NCBI GenBank assembly: GCA_963621885.1
Contig: CAVFFT010000080.1
Location: 1-14,701, forward strand
Length of the DNA stretch: 14,701 nt
From: UMGS1519 sp963621885
GTDB lineage: Bacteria > Actinomycetota > Coriobacteriia > Coriobacteriales > Eggerthellaceae
Direction of reading: 5' to 3'
In this document: positions 1-5,864 of the stretch, piece by piece
Layout: every line of letters starts with the position of its first letter
Numbering within the stretch: the stretch's first letter is position 1
The notes under the pieces: generated by a model
Told to the model about the DNA's origin: nothing
Databases searched by the model: none
What the model saw: the letters and a program-made list of their open reading frames with translations, nothing else
Position numbers and translations under genes: made by a program

Positions 1-128
1 GGACGGGCGGCGTTGGCGCTCGCGCGGTGGAGCATGATGCGTGTGGTGCGGACGGGCGGCGTTGGCGCTCGCGCGTTGGAACGTGATGCGCGTGGCGCGT
101 ACGGGCGGCGTTGGCGCTCGCGCGGTGG
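1..128. repeat. 49-bp tandem repeat, about 2.6 copies, open at left edge
   Basis: Copies start at 1, 50 and 99. The first two full copies agree at 44 of 49 positions by hand alignment; the third matches for about 30 bp (99-128) and then diverges. The core begins GGACGGGCGGCGTTGGCGCT. Because 49 is not a multiple of three, a reading frame through it changes phase in each copy. It may continue upstream of the window or belong to the tail of an upstream gene: forward frames stop at 35-37 and 84-86. I see no coding role for it in the downstream hydrolase. Confidence 0.85.
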
Positions 129-218
129 GGGCTTGCGTGCGGAAGCGCTGGTGGGCGCAATCGAGCGTCGCCTGGCGTTGGCGGGTTTCGCGGCACGATC
201 GATTCACGTCGAGTTGGC

Positions 219-224
219 GGAGGG
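219..224 (+). promoter_or_regulatory. Ribosome binding site that sets the hydrolase start
   Basis: GGAGGG lies 8 nt before the ATG at 233. The same frame is open back to 41, but that extension runs through the tandem repeat and has no comparable binding site, so 233 is the start to use. Confidence 0.8.
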
Positions 225-232
225 AAACGGAC

Positions 233-994
233 ATGGACAAGCTGTTCGATATCAACAAGGACGGACGAAGCGTCCGCTGCAAGCTGTATTGCGACGTGCC
301 CGCTGCGGTGCAGCGGGTGGTGGTGTTCTGCCACGGATTTGGCGGGCATAAGGACAATTCCTCTGCTGAAACCTTTGCGCATCGTATTGTGGCCAAGTGG
401 AAAGGCAGCGCGGTCATCGCTTTCGACTGGCCCTGCCATGGCATGGATGCGCGCAAGAACCTGACGCTGGAGGATTGCGATGCCTATCTAGGTCTGGTGA
501 TCGACTATGCGCGGGAAAACTTTTCCACCGATGAGCTCTATGCCTACGGAACGAGCTTTGGCGGCTATCTTTTGCTGAAGTACTTGCTTGACCACGGCAA
601 TCCGTTCCGGAGGCTGGCGTTGCGCTGTCCGGCGGTGAACATGCGCGAGACGCTACTCGCCTCCATCGCGGAGGGCGACAACCTGCACAAGCTCGAGTCC
701 GGCAAGGCCGCGCTGGCGGGTTTCGACCGAAAGATCAAGGTCACCAAAGCGCTGTTCGACGATTTTGCGGCGCATGATATACGCGAGCGCGAGTTCTTTG
801 ACTACGCCGATGACATCATCATTCTGCATGGGACGGCTGACGAGACGGTTCCCTGCGAGGATTCGCGGGTCTTCGCCGATGCCAATGCGATTGTGTTTGT
901 GCCGATAGAGGGCGCCGACCATCGCTTTCACGACCCGAAGAAAATGGATTTCGCGGACGCGCGCATTCTTTCGTTTTTCCGCGAAGGGGAATAG
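233..994 (+). CDS. Alpha/beta hydrolase (esterase/acylhydrolase-like)
   Basis: A 253-residue cytoplasmic serine hydrolase; no signal peptide is seen. The alpha/beta-hydrolase landmarks are in the usual order: oxyanion loop HGFGG (34-38), FDWPCHG (64-70) matching the family FDxxGHG element, nucleophile elbow GTSFGG with Ser108, acid loop TADETVP with Asp203, and the catalytic His230 in GADHRF. The full triad and normal length suggest an active enzyme. The HGF-G-K oxyanion region resembles small esterases of the cinnamoyl/feruloyl esterase type, but the substrate cannot be read from sequence. It begins at ATG 233 after a GGAGGG site. A tandem repeat lies upstream and 252 bp separate it from the next gene, so it is probably transcribed apart from rhaD. 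A dipeptidyl-peptidase-like hydrolase is an alternative. Confidence 0.85.
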   Translation: MDKLFDINKDGRSVRCKLYCDVPAAVQRVVVFCHGFGGHKDNSSAETFAHRIVAKWKGSAVIAFDWPCHGMDARKNLTLEDCDAYLGLVIDYARENFSTDELYAYGTSFGGYLLLKYLLDHGNPFRRLALRCPAVNMRETLLASIAEGDNLHKLESGKAALAGFDRKIKVTKALFDDFAAHDIREREFFDYADDIIILHGTADETVPCEDSRVFADANAIVFVPIEGADHRFHDPKKMDFADARILSFFREGE

Positions 995-1000
995 CCCTTC
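983..1000 (+). terminator. Weak hairpin at the end of the hydrolase gene
   Basis: GAAGGG (983-988) and CCCTTC (995-1000) form a 6-bp stem whose loop contains the TAG stop codon. The T-rich stretch (CTTTT, 1011-1015) starts about 10 nt later, so this is a poor intrinsic terminator at best. Confidence 0.25.
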
Positions 1001-1032
1001 CGGGTTGCGCCTTTTCCCATTGATGCCGTGAA

Positions 1033-1103
1033 TGCAAGCCACACGCGCGTCTGGGGGTGGTTTTCGCAAGCCTCATACACGTTCATGGCGGTTTTCGCAG
1101 GCC
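1033..1103. repeat. Degenerate direct repeats, ~31-bp spacing, upstream of rhaD
   Basis: GGTTTTCGCAAGCC (1059-1072) recurs as GGTTTTCGCAGGCC (1090-1103), 31 bp apart and with matching flanks. A shorter match, TGCAAGCC (1033-1040), lies 32 bp before the first, and the sequence after it (CACACGCGCG) resembles that after the second copy (TCATACACG). Regular spacing upstream of a promoter would suit binding sites for a regulator, but a decayed tandem repeat explains it equally well. Confidence 0.5.
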
Positions 1104-1180
1104 GGATTCTCGTGCTGAACCGCCTTCTCCTATCGGCATGACGAACGGCGGCGTTCTTTTCGCTTGGATGCCAATTCAGC

Positions 1181-1206
1181 TTGGACCCATAGGCCTCGCG
1201 TATAAT
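1181..1206 (+). promoter_or_regulatory. Candidate promoter for rhaD-engB
   Basis: A perfect -10 hexamer TATAAT lies at 1201-1206, 41 bp before the rhaD ATG. The -35 is unclear: TTGGAC (1181-1186) has a short 14-bp spacer, while the 17-bp position (1178-1183) reads AGCTTG. The -10 match is the main support. Confidence 0.55.
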
Positions 1207-1246
1207 GGAGACAGACTATAAAGGCTCCACGCGAGAGGAGAATGTC

Positions 1247-2074
1247 ATGAGCATAGAGCAAGCGAACTGCATTAGGCGTTTCATTCGCGTTTGCACGGAT
1301 GGCACGGGAAAAGGTTGGCATGAGGCAAATGGCGGCAACCTTTCGTATCGCATGAATGCCGAGGATATCGCGGTGTGCCGCCCGTATCTTGCGGTGCGTT
1401 CCCCTTGGATATCCGTCAATGTCTCGGCGCCTGGCGTGGGTGGCCAGCTGTTCATTGTGACGGGTGCCGGTAAGTACATGCGCAAGGTGAGCCTTGATGT
1501 TACGGAAAACATCGGCATCGTCGAAATGGACGCGGCGGGCAATGCCTATCGCGTGCTGTGGGGCTTCTCGGATGCAGGTCGGCCGACGAGCGAATTCGAG
1601 ACGCATCTTCTTGTGCATGAGACTTGCGCGCGCCTCTCTGAGGGCGACGACCGGGTGGTCTACCATGCGCACACGCCGCACCTGACCGCTCTCACCACCG
1701 CATTCATCACCGACTCCCGCGCTTTGACGCGTGTGCTTTGGAAAAGCACGACCGAGTGCATCATCGCGGCGCCGGAAGGCGTGGGCGCCCTTCCCTTTGT
1801 GCAGCCGGGAAGCGTCGAGCTGGCGAAACAGACGGCGGCGCTGATGGAGGACTATCGCGCGGTCGTGTGGTCGGGGCATGGCATCATCGCGTGCAGCGAG
1901 ACCTTCGACGACACCTTTGGTCTTGTCGACAGTCTCGAGAAGGCGGCGGGCATCTACCTCGAAGCGCGCGCGGCATGCGGCGGGCAGGAGCCGGCGAATC
2001 TTTTGTCAGACATGCAGCTGCGCGAGATTTGCGCGAGCTACGACCTTGCGCCCACTGAGGCGTTTCTTTCATAG
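1247..2074 (+). CDS. rhaD: Rhamnulose-1-phosphate aldolase (class II aldolase)
   Basis: Zinc-dependent class II aldolase of 275 residues, almost the same length as the E. coli enzyme (274). RhaD splits L-rhamnulose 1-phosphate into dihydroxyacetone phosphate and L-lactaldehyde. By recall, many segments match E. coli RhaD: GWxExNGGNL (23-32), FIVTGxGK (69-76), LGIV-like NIGIV (88-92), ILWG-like VLWG (103-106), PTSE (113-116), STEC (168-171) and ETFGL-like DDTFGLVD (221-228). Glu116 matches the catalytic Glu117; His140, His142 (HAH) and His211 (GHG) match the three zinc ligands. The ATG at 1247 is chosen over an in-frame ATG at 1205 because GAGGAG (1235-1240) lies 6 nt before it and the 1205 ATG falls inside the TATAAT element. 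No rhamnose isomerase or kinase gene is nearby, so another aldol substrate is possible. Confidence 0.87.
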   Translation: MSIEQANCIRRFIRVCTDGTGKGWHEANGGNLSYRMNAEDIAVCRPYLAVRSPWISVNVSAPGVGGQLFIVTGAGKYMRKVSLDVTENIGIVEMDAAGNAYRVLWGFSDAGRPTSEFETHLLVHETCARLSEGDDRVVYHAHTPHLTALTTAFITDSRALTRVLWKSTTECIIAAPEGVGALPFVQPGSVELAKQTAALMEDYRAVVWSGHGIIACSETFDDTFGLVDSLEKAAGIYLEARAACGGQEPANLLSDMQLREICASYDLAPTEAFLS

Positions 2075-2091
2075 GCGGGATTAGCGGAATA

Positions 2092-2688
2092 ATGAAATAT
2101 CAAAGCGCGCGTTTTGTCGCTTCATACGGAACAAGCAAGCAACTGCCCGAATCGCTCCACGCGGAGATATCCTTCGTTGGAAGGTCGAATGTCGGCAAGT
2201 CATCGCTGATGAATAAGCTTTTCGGCAGAAAAGGCCTCGTGAAGGTCTCGCAGCGTCCTGGCAAGACCTCAACCATCAACTTTTTCGCCGTCGAGGACAT
2301 CGACTTCGTCGACTTGCCGGGCTATGGCTATGCGCAGGTGAGCAAATCGGAGCGGCTCCGTTGGAAAGAACTTATCGAGGGCTATTTCACTCAGGATCGC
2401 CGCCATGTGCTTGCGGTGGTGCTGGTGGACATCCGCCACGCGCTGAGTCCGCTCGATGCGACGATGATCGAATTTCTGCAGGCGCACGAGATTCCCTTTA
2501 TCGTGGCGTTTACGAAGGCTGACAAGCTCAAGCGAAACGCGCGCAAGAAGCAGGTTGATTCGCTCTGCAAGGAAATCGCGCAGATTTGCGACGCGTATTT
2601 CGTTGTGACCAGCGCCGAGAAGGGCGACGGAATCGATGATTTGCGCGCGATGATCGAGGACGCGATCAAGCAGGAAGCGGAAGCGTAG
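2092..2688 (+). CDS. engB: Ribosome-biogenesis GTP-binding protein EngB (YsxC/YihA)
   Basis: A 198-residue TrmE-Era-EngA-EngB-Septin-like GTPase, full length for the family. EngB acts in the cytoplasm in late assembly of the large ribosomal subunit and is usually essential. Motifs: P-loop G1 GRSNVGKS (30-37), switch region with PGKTSTIN (56-63), G3 DLPGYG (74-79), G4 TKAD (141-144) and G5 SAE (174-176). The stretch RPGKT..INFF and the DLPGYGYA motif are specific to EngB. The start at 2092 gives the usual short N-terminus (MKYQSARFVASY) before the P-loop. The binding site is weak (AGCGGA, 2083-2088). It lies 17 bp after the rhaD stop, so it is probably co-transcribed and possibly helped by translational coupling. 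Confidence 0.95.
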   Translation: MKYQSARFVASYGTSKQLPESLHAEISFVGRSNVGKSSLMNKLFGRKGLVKVSQRPGKTSTINFFAVEDIDFVDLPGYGYAQVSKSERLRWKELIEGYFTQDRRHVLAVVLVDIRHALSPLDATMIEFLQAHEIPFIVAFTKADKLKRNARKKQVDSLCKEIAQICDAYFVVTSAEKGDGIDDLRAMIEDAIKQEAEA

Positions 2689-2764
2689 ACACAGCGGCGC
2701 AAGCGTAATGCAGTCGCGGCATGGCTGCCGGCGGCGTAGGCAAAGTAGGCGAAGCGCAGCGGCG

Positions 2765-2818
2765 GGGGATGGTCGCTGGTGTACGCGCCGAGGGGATGGC
2801 CGCTGGCATGTGCGTGCC
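2765..2818. repeat. Degenerate 27-bp direct repeat in engB downstream spacer
   Basis: GGGGATGGTCGCTGG (2765-2779) recurs as GGGGATGGCCGCTGG (2792-2806), 27 bp apart. The 210-bp spacer 2689-2898 is GC-rich and rich in short GGC/GCC inverted repeats, but has no T-run that would make a convincing terminator. No gene was found in it. Confidence 0.5.
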
Positions 2819-2864
2819 GGCTGGCGCGCGTGCCGGGGCAGCAATTTCCGCATGGGTGATGCGG

Positions 2865-2870
2865 TAAAAT
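2865..2870 (+). promoter_or_regulatory. Possible -10 element (TAAAAT)
   Basis: TAAAAT stands out in a GC-rich spacer and lies 28 bp before the ATG at 2899. I see no good -35 partner, so the call is weak. Confidence 0.3.
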
Positions 2871-2898
2871 GGGGACGAAAGCGAAGTGAGGAGCAAGC

Positions 2899-3267
2899 AT
2901 GCCTTTGTTTGTCGCATGGTTATATCGTGCCGTCCCCATCATTGTGGGCCTGGTTGTCATCGGCCTCATTCTTTATGTCGTGCTGTACAACTCGCATGGC
3001 GCGCAGGCGGCCAAAAGCGTCTTCGCTCGCATATTCTGGTGGATCTGCTGCGTCGCGACGGCGCTGTTCCTGATCATCACGCTGTATGCCTGGGGCGAGA
3101 ACAATACGAGCCTCGCGGAGTTCTTCCTTGTCTGCGCGGGAACGACCGGCGCGTTCTGGCTGGTCGACGCCATATTCGGCTATCTCATGCGGCGGCGGAA
3201 CCGTGAGCGGCGTGTGGCGAAGATGGCGCGCGACACCAAGGGCGACTCTCCATTCTCCAAAGACTAA
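2899..3267 (+). CDS. Small three-span membrane protein, function unknown
   Basis: I do not recognise a family for this 122-residue protein. It has three likely membrane segments at about residues 8-30, 41-64 and 72-96, separated by short polar loops, and a basic cytoplasmic-looking tail (RRRNRERRVAKMARD, 98-112). The positive tail after the third span suggests the C-terminus stays inside. The start is well supported: GAGGAG (2888-2893) is 5 nt before ATG 2899. It lies 210 bp after engB and 121 bp before the next gene, which has its own promoter-like element, so it may be a single-gene unit. There is no enzyme motif; a small integral membrane accessory protein is the most that can be said. Confidence 0.8.
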   Translation: MPLFVAWLYRAVPIIVGLVVIGLILYVVLYNSHGAQAAKSVFARIFWWICCVATALFLIITLYAWGENNTSLAEFFLVCAGTTGAFWLVDAIFGYLMRRRNRERRVAKMARDTKGDSPFSKD

Positions 3268-3351
3268 AACGCGCCTGGTCGGCCTGTGGCGGTATGGCTT
3301 CATGGCCATTGTGATGAATCGTCCTCGGCCCCGCCTGCCCTCATTCGCGCA

Positions 3352-3360
3352 TGCTACAAT
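3352..3360 (+). promoter_or_regulatory. Extended -10 promoter for the flippase operon
   Basis: TGCTACAAT is an extended -10 (TGn followed by TACAAT at 3355-3360), 28 bp before the GTG start at 3389. Extended -10 promoters can work without a good -35, and none is visible at the expected place (CGCCTG, 3332-3337). Confidence 0.55.
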
Positions 3361-3388
3361 GCGATTTCGGTTAACGAGAGGATGACAC

Positions 3389-3622
3389 GTGGCGAAAAAA
3401 AAGAAAAAGATGTCGGCTTCGCAGGCCGCTTCCGCCCGTTGGGTTGATAGCGAAGATTTCAAAGAGGACGAGTTCGAATACGAAAGCGAAGCTCGTTTTT
3501 GGTGGCGCAAGATGGGGCGCCGAGGCCATGTCGGTCTTATCGGCACCATCATTGTTGGCCTTTTCGGCTTGTGGATGATTCTGGGCATGCCAGGAGTTGT
3601 CGTCTATCCGCTGTTTGGCTAG
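3389..3622 (+). CDS. Small basic single-span membrane protein, function unknown
   Basis: A 77-residue protein with no family I can name. It starts with a lysine cluster (MAKKKKKMSAS), followed by an acidic segment (SEDFKEDEFEYESE, 21-34), a Trp/Arg-rich stretch (RFWWRKMGRRG, 36-46) and one hydrophobic span at about 48-69. The start is GTG: GAGAGG (3376-3381) lies 7 nt upstream, and the nearby ATG at 3382 is in another frame. The first codons contain a run of eight A (3395-3402), a possible slippage site. The next gene starts at or just after its stop (TTG 3639, 16 bp away), so it likely belongs to the flippase operon and could be a partner of the flippase; that is inference from position only. 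Confidence 0.75.
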   Translation: MAKKKKKMSASQAASARWVDSEDFKEDEFEYESEARFWWRKMGRRGHVGLIGTIIVGLFGLWMILGMPGVVVYPLFG

Positions 3623-3625
3623 GTT

Positions 3626-3630
3626 GGAGA
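3626..3630 (+). promoter_or_regulatory. Ribosome binding site supporting a TTG start for the flippase
   Basis: GGAGA lies 8 nt before TTG 3639. The frame is open back to a TTG at 3597 inside the previous gene. The first in-frame ATG, at 3894, has only a GGAAGG 16 nt away, which is too far. Confidence 0.5.
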
Positions 3631-3638
3631 GATTCGGT

Positions 3639-5864
3639 TTGCGGAATGTATTAAGGCAATCGAAACGAAAGAGCGGCAGCAAATCGCGCGGCTTTAACGG
3701 CGAGGCCAAGATCGACGGCGAACCGCATGGCTTGAACGACGATGCGTCCGAAGGTGAAAGCGAATCGGCAGGAGAGGGCGCAGGCAGAAGCAAAACCAGC
3801 GCGAAGCGACGTGCATTTGCGCGCCGGCGCGGTGCCGGCCCTAAGAGCCGCCGTCCTGAAAAGCCGCATAAGGAAGGCAAGCTCCGCAAGATAATGAATA
3901 GCTGGTGGGACCGCTTGTTGGGCGGTGTCTCCAGCCATTCATTCTCGAATCAGGAAGCGCAGTACGAGAGCCATAAGACCTCGCGCGACTTCATGTGGAA
4001 CTCCATTGGACTGGGCGTATGGGGCATGGTATTCCCTCTGCTCACCATTGTGGTGACGCAGCTGTCCGGCCTTGAGCTTGCCGGCATGTTCTCGCTCGCG
4101 TTTGTCACCGCGAGCCTGCTGATGATAGTCGCCAACTATGGTGTGCGCACCTTCCAGGTGTCCGACCTGAACGAATCGCATTCCTTTTCCGATTACCAGG
4201 TGAACCGCTGGATCACCTGCATCGCGATGATTGTCATCGGCGTGCTGTACTGCAATGTTCGCGGCTATACCGGCGAGATGTTCCTCATCAGCATCGGCGT
4301 CTACCTGTATAAGATGGTCGACGGTTTGGCGGATGTCTATGAAGGACGCCTGCAACAGAAGGACAAGCTGTATCTGGCGGGCATTTCCCAGACCATCAGG
4401 TCGGGGCTCGTGTTCGTGGTGTTCACGCTGTTCTTGCTGATCACGCGCAACCTGGGCGGCGCCTGCATCGCCATGGCGGTTACGGCTATCGCGACCTTCA
4501 TTCTTGTGACCGCGCCTCTGGCCCTTTTGGAAACCCCTGCGTCGCGCAAGCCGCGCTTCGAAAGCGTCAAGCTGCTTTTCCAGGAATGCGCTCCGCTGTT
4601 CGTCGCGCTTTTCCTTTACTCCTTCATCGACAACATGCCGAAGTTCATGATGGAAGGCCTGCTGAGCTACGATAACCAGCTCTATTTCAATGCGCTGTAT
4701 TTCCCCGCGCAGGCGATTCTCATGACCGTGGGCCTTATCTACAAGCCTTTGCTGGTGAAGATGGCCGCCGCGTGGGCCGATGTCAATCATCGTCGCCGCT
4801 TCGACCTGTTCATCGTTGTGATGGTGCTGGTGATTCTCGCTATCACCGCCGTGGGCGCGTTCTTCATGGACTTCATCGGCATTCCCATCATGAGTTTCCT
4901 GTACGGCACCGATTTCGAACCGTTCCGGAAGCTTTCGCTCATCATGATTGTCGCGGGCGGCGTGACGGGCATCATCGATTTCCTGTACCAGGTCATTACC
5001 GTATTGCGCAAGCAGCGCGTGGTGATGCGTCTGTATCTGATGACTTTTGTATGCGCCCTCTTTGTGCCGGTGCTGATGATCAGCATGACGGGGCTGACCG
5101 GTGCGGTGACGTCATATCTCGTGCTGATGGCGATTTTGCTGGTGCTGCTTCTTTGGGAGTATGTGTCGGTGCGCGTGACCTATCTGAAGAATCCGGAATC
5201 GGAAGAGCCGCTGTCGGACATCGTCCCCAGTCATGAGGCTTACGCCGACAACGCCTTGATGATGCAGAATGGGTCGGGTCTGCTGGGTGGCTATCCGGTG
5301 GCGTATGTGGGCGTGAAGCCCGCGAAGTCGACGGGTGAAGGTCGGGCGCGTCGGAAGGCCGCCCATGAGCAGCAGAAACGCAAGGCTGCTTCCGGGCAGC
5401 AGGCTGCGGCACAACGGGCGGGGAAGTCCGCTCGAGAAGGCGTGGGCACAGAAGGAAGCCAGGCTGCGGCACCGCGGGGCAAGAAGCCTGCTGCCGCGGG
5501 AAGCCAGGCTGCGGCGGGCAATCGTGCTGCGGCGGTTCGCAAGATGCCGTCTGCGGCGGGTTCGCGCACACGCAAGCTTTCTTCCGAAGTTGCGGCGGCG
5601 CGCAAAGACGAGTTGACGACGCGCGCTGATGGCGCGGCGGAGCACACTGCGACAGCAGGCGCGGCGGAGCGACCTGTGACGAGTCCTGTGACGCCCTATG
5701 CCTCTCCGGCGGTTGCCGACGTTTCCACTGGTCGCGCGCATGAAGCGGGGTCGCCGTTCCAGCGCGAGATGGCGGAGCGGGTGAGCGCGAGCGCGCAGGT
5801 AAACGATATCCATCCTGATTCGGCGGGAGACGCTGATGACGCAAGCGAAAAACAGGAAGGCTAG
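3639..5864 (+). CDS. MOP-superfamily polysaccharide flippase (Wzx/MATE-like) with long low-complexity tail
   Basis: Probable lipid-linked oligosaccharide flippase: it would move polysaccharide or teichoic-type precursors across the membrane. From TTG 3639 it is 741 residues; earlier (3597) or later (ATG 3894) starts are possible. Residues 1-115 are hydrophilic and basic. About 12 membrane spans follow between residues 119 and 518, beginning WNSIGLGVWGMVFPLLTIVV, the layout of RfbX/Wzx proteins. From about 557 to the end the protein is a low-complexity tail rich in Ala, Arg, Lys, Gln and Ser, with repeated GSQAAA units. The transport core is near normal length (400-450), so the tail and head are additions. 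It overlaps the methyltransferase gene by 29 bp, suggesting coupled translation. No glycosyltransferase or polymerase lies nearby. The transport call rests on topology and general similarity, not on a specific motif. Confidence 0.75.
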   Translation: MRNVLRQSKRKSGSKSRGFNGEAKIDGEPHGLNDDASEGESESAGEGAGRSKTSAKRRAFARRRGAGPKSRRPEKPHKEGKLRKIMNSWWDRLLGGVSSHSFSNQEAQYESHKTSRDFMWNSIGLGVWGMVFPLLTIVVTQLSGLELAGMFSLAFVTASLLMIVANYGVRTFQVSDLNESHSFSDYQVNRWITCIAMIVIGVLYCNVRGYTGEMFLISIGVYLYKMVDGLADVYEGRLQQKDKLYLAGISQTIRSGLVFVVFTLFLLITRNLGGACIAMAVTAIATFILVTAPLALLETPASRKPRFESVKLLFQECAPLFVALFLYSFIDNMPKFMMEGLLSYDNQLYFNALYFPAQAILMTVGLIYKPLLVKMAAAWADVNHRRRFDLFIVVMVLVILAITAVGAFFMDFIGIPIMSFLYGTDFEPFRKLSLIMIVAGGVTGIIDFLYQVITVLRKQRVVMRLYLMTFVCALFVPVLMISMTGLTGAVTSYLVLMAILLVLLLWEYVSVRVTYLKNPESEEPLSDIVPSHEAYADNALMMQNGSGLLGGYPVAYVGVKPAKSTGEGRARRKAAHEQQKRKAASGQQAAAQRAGKSAREGVGTEGSQAAAPRGKKPAAAGSQAAAGNRAAAVRKMPSAAGSRTRKLSSEVAAARKDELTTRADGAAEHTATAGAAERPVTSPVTPYASPAVADVSTGRAHEAGSPFQREMAERVSASAQVNDIHPDSAGDADDASEKQEG
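5401..5515 (+). repeat. In-gene direct repeats coding for (G)QAAA units
   Basis: AGGCTGCGGC occurs at 5401, 5461 and 5506, with spacings of 60 and 45 bp, both multiples of 15. The two later copies share the longer match GGAAGCCAGGCTGCGGC. They code for the QAAA/GSQAAA units of the flippase tail and point to growth of the tail by in-frame duplication. Confidence 0.6.

Noticed and set aside
1..128. CRISPR array
   Set aside because: The copies are contiguous with no unique spacers and differ from each other.
41..232. N-terminal extension of the hydrolase through the tandem repeat
   Set aside because: The 49-bp repeat shifts frame in each copy, the extension has no binding site, and the hydrolase fold starts after ATG 233, which has a good GGAGGG.
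1130..1879. 249-codon minus-strand frame over rhaD
   Set aside because: Antisense to a clearly recognised aldolase and without a family match; Arg/His-rich composition is typical of antisense frames.
3395..3409. Programmed frameshift at the A8G/A5 run
   Set aside because: The downstream alternate frames hold no continuation that would make a longer product; kept only as a possible slippage site.
2920..3588. 222-codon minus-strand frame
   Set aside because: Covers two plus-strand membrane-protein genes that have good binding sites; shows no domain.
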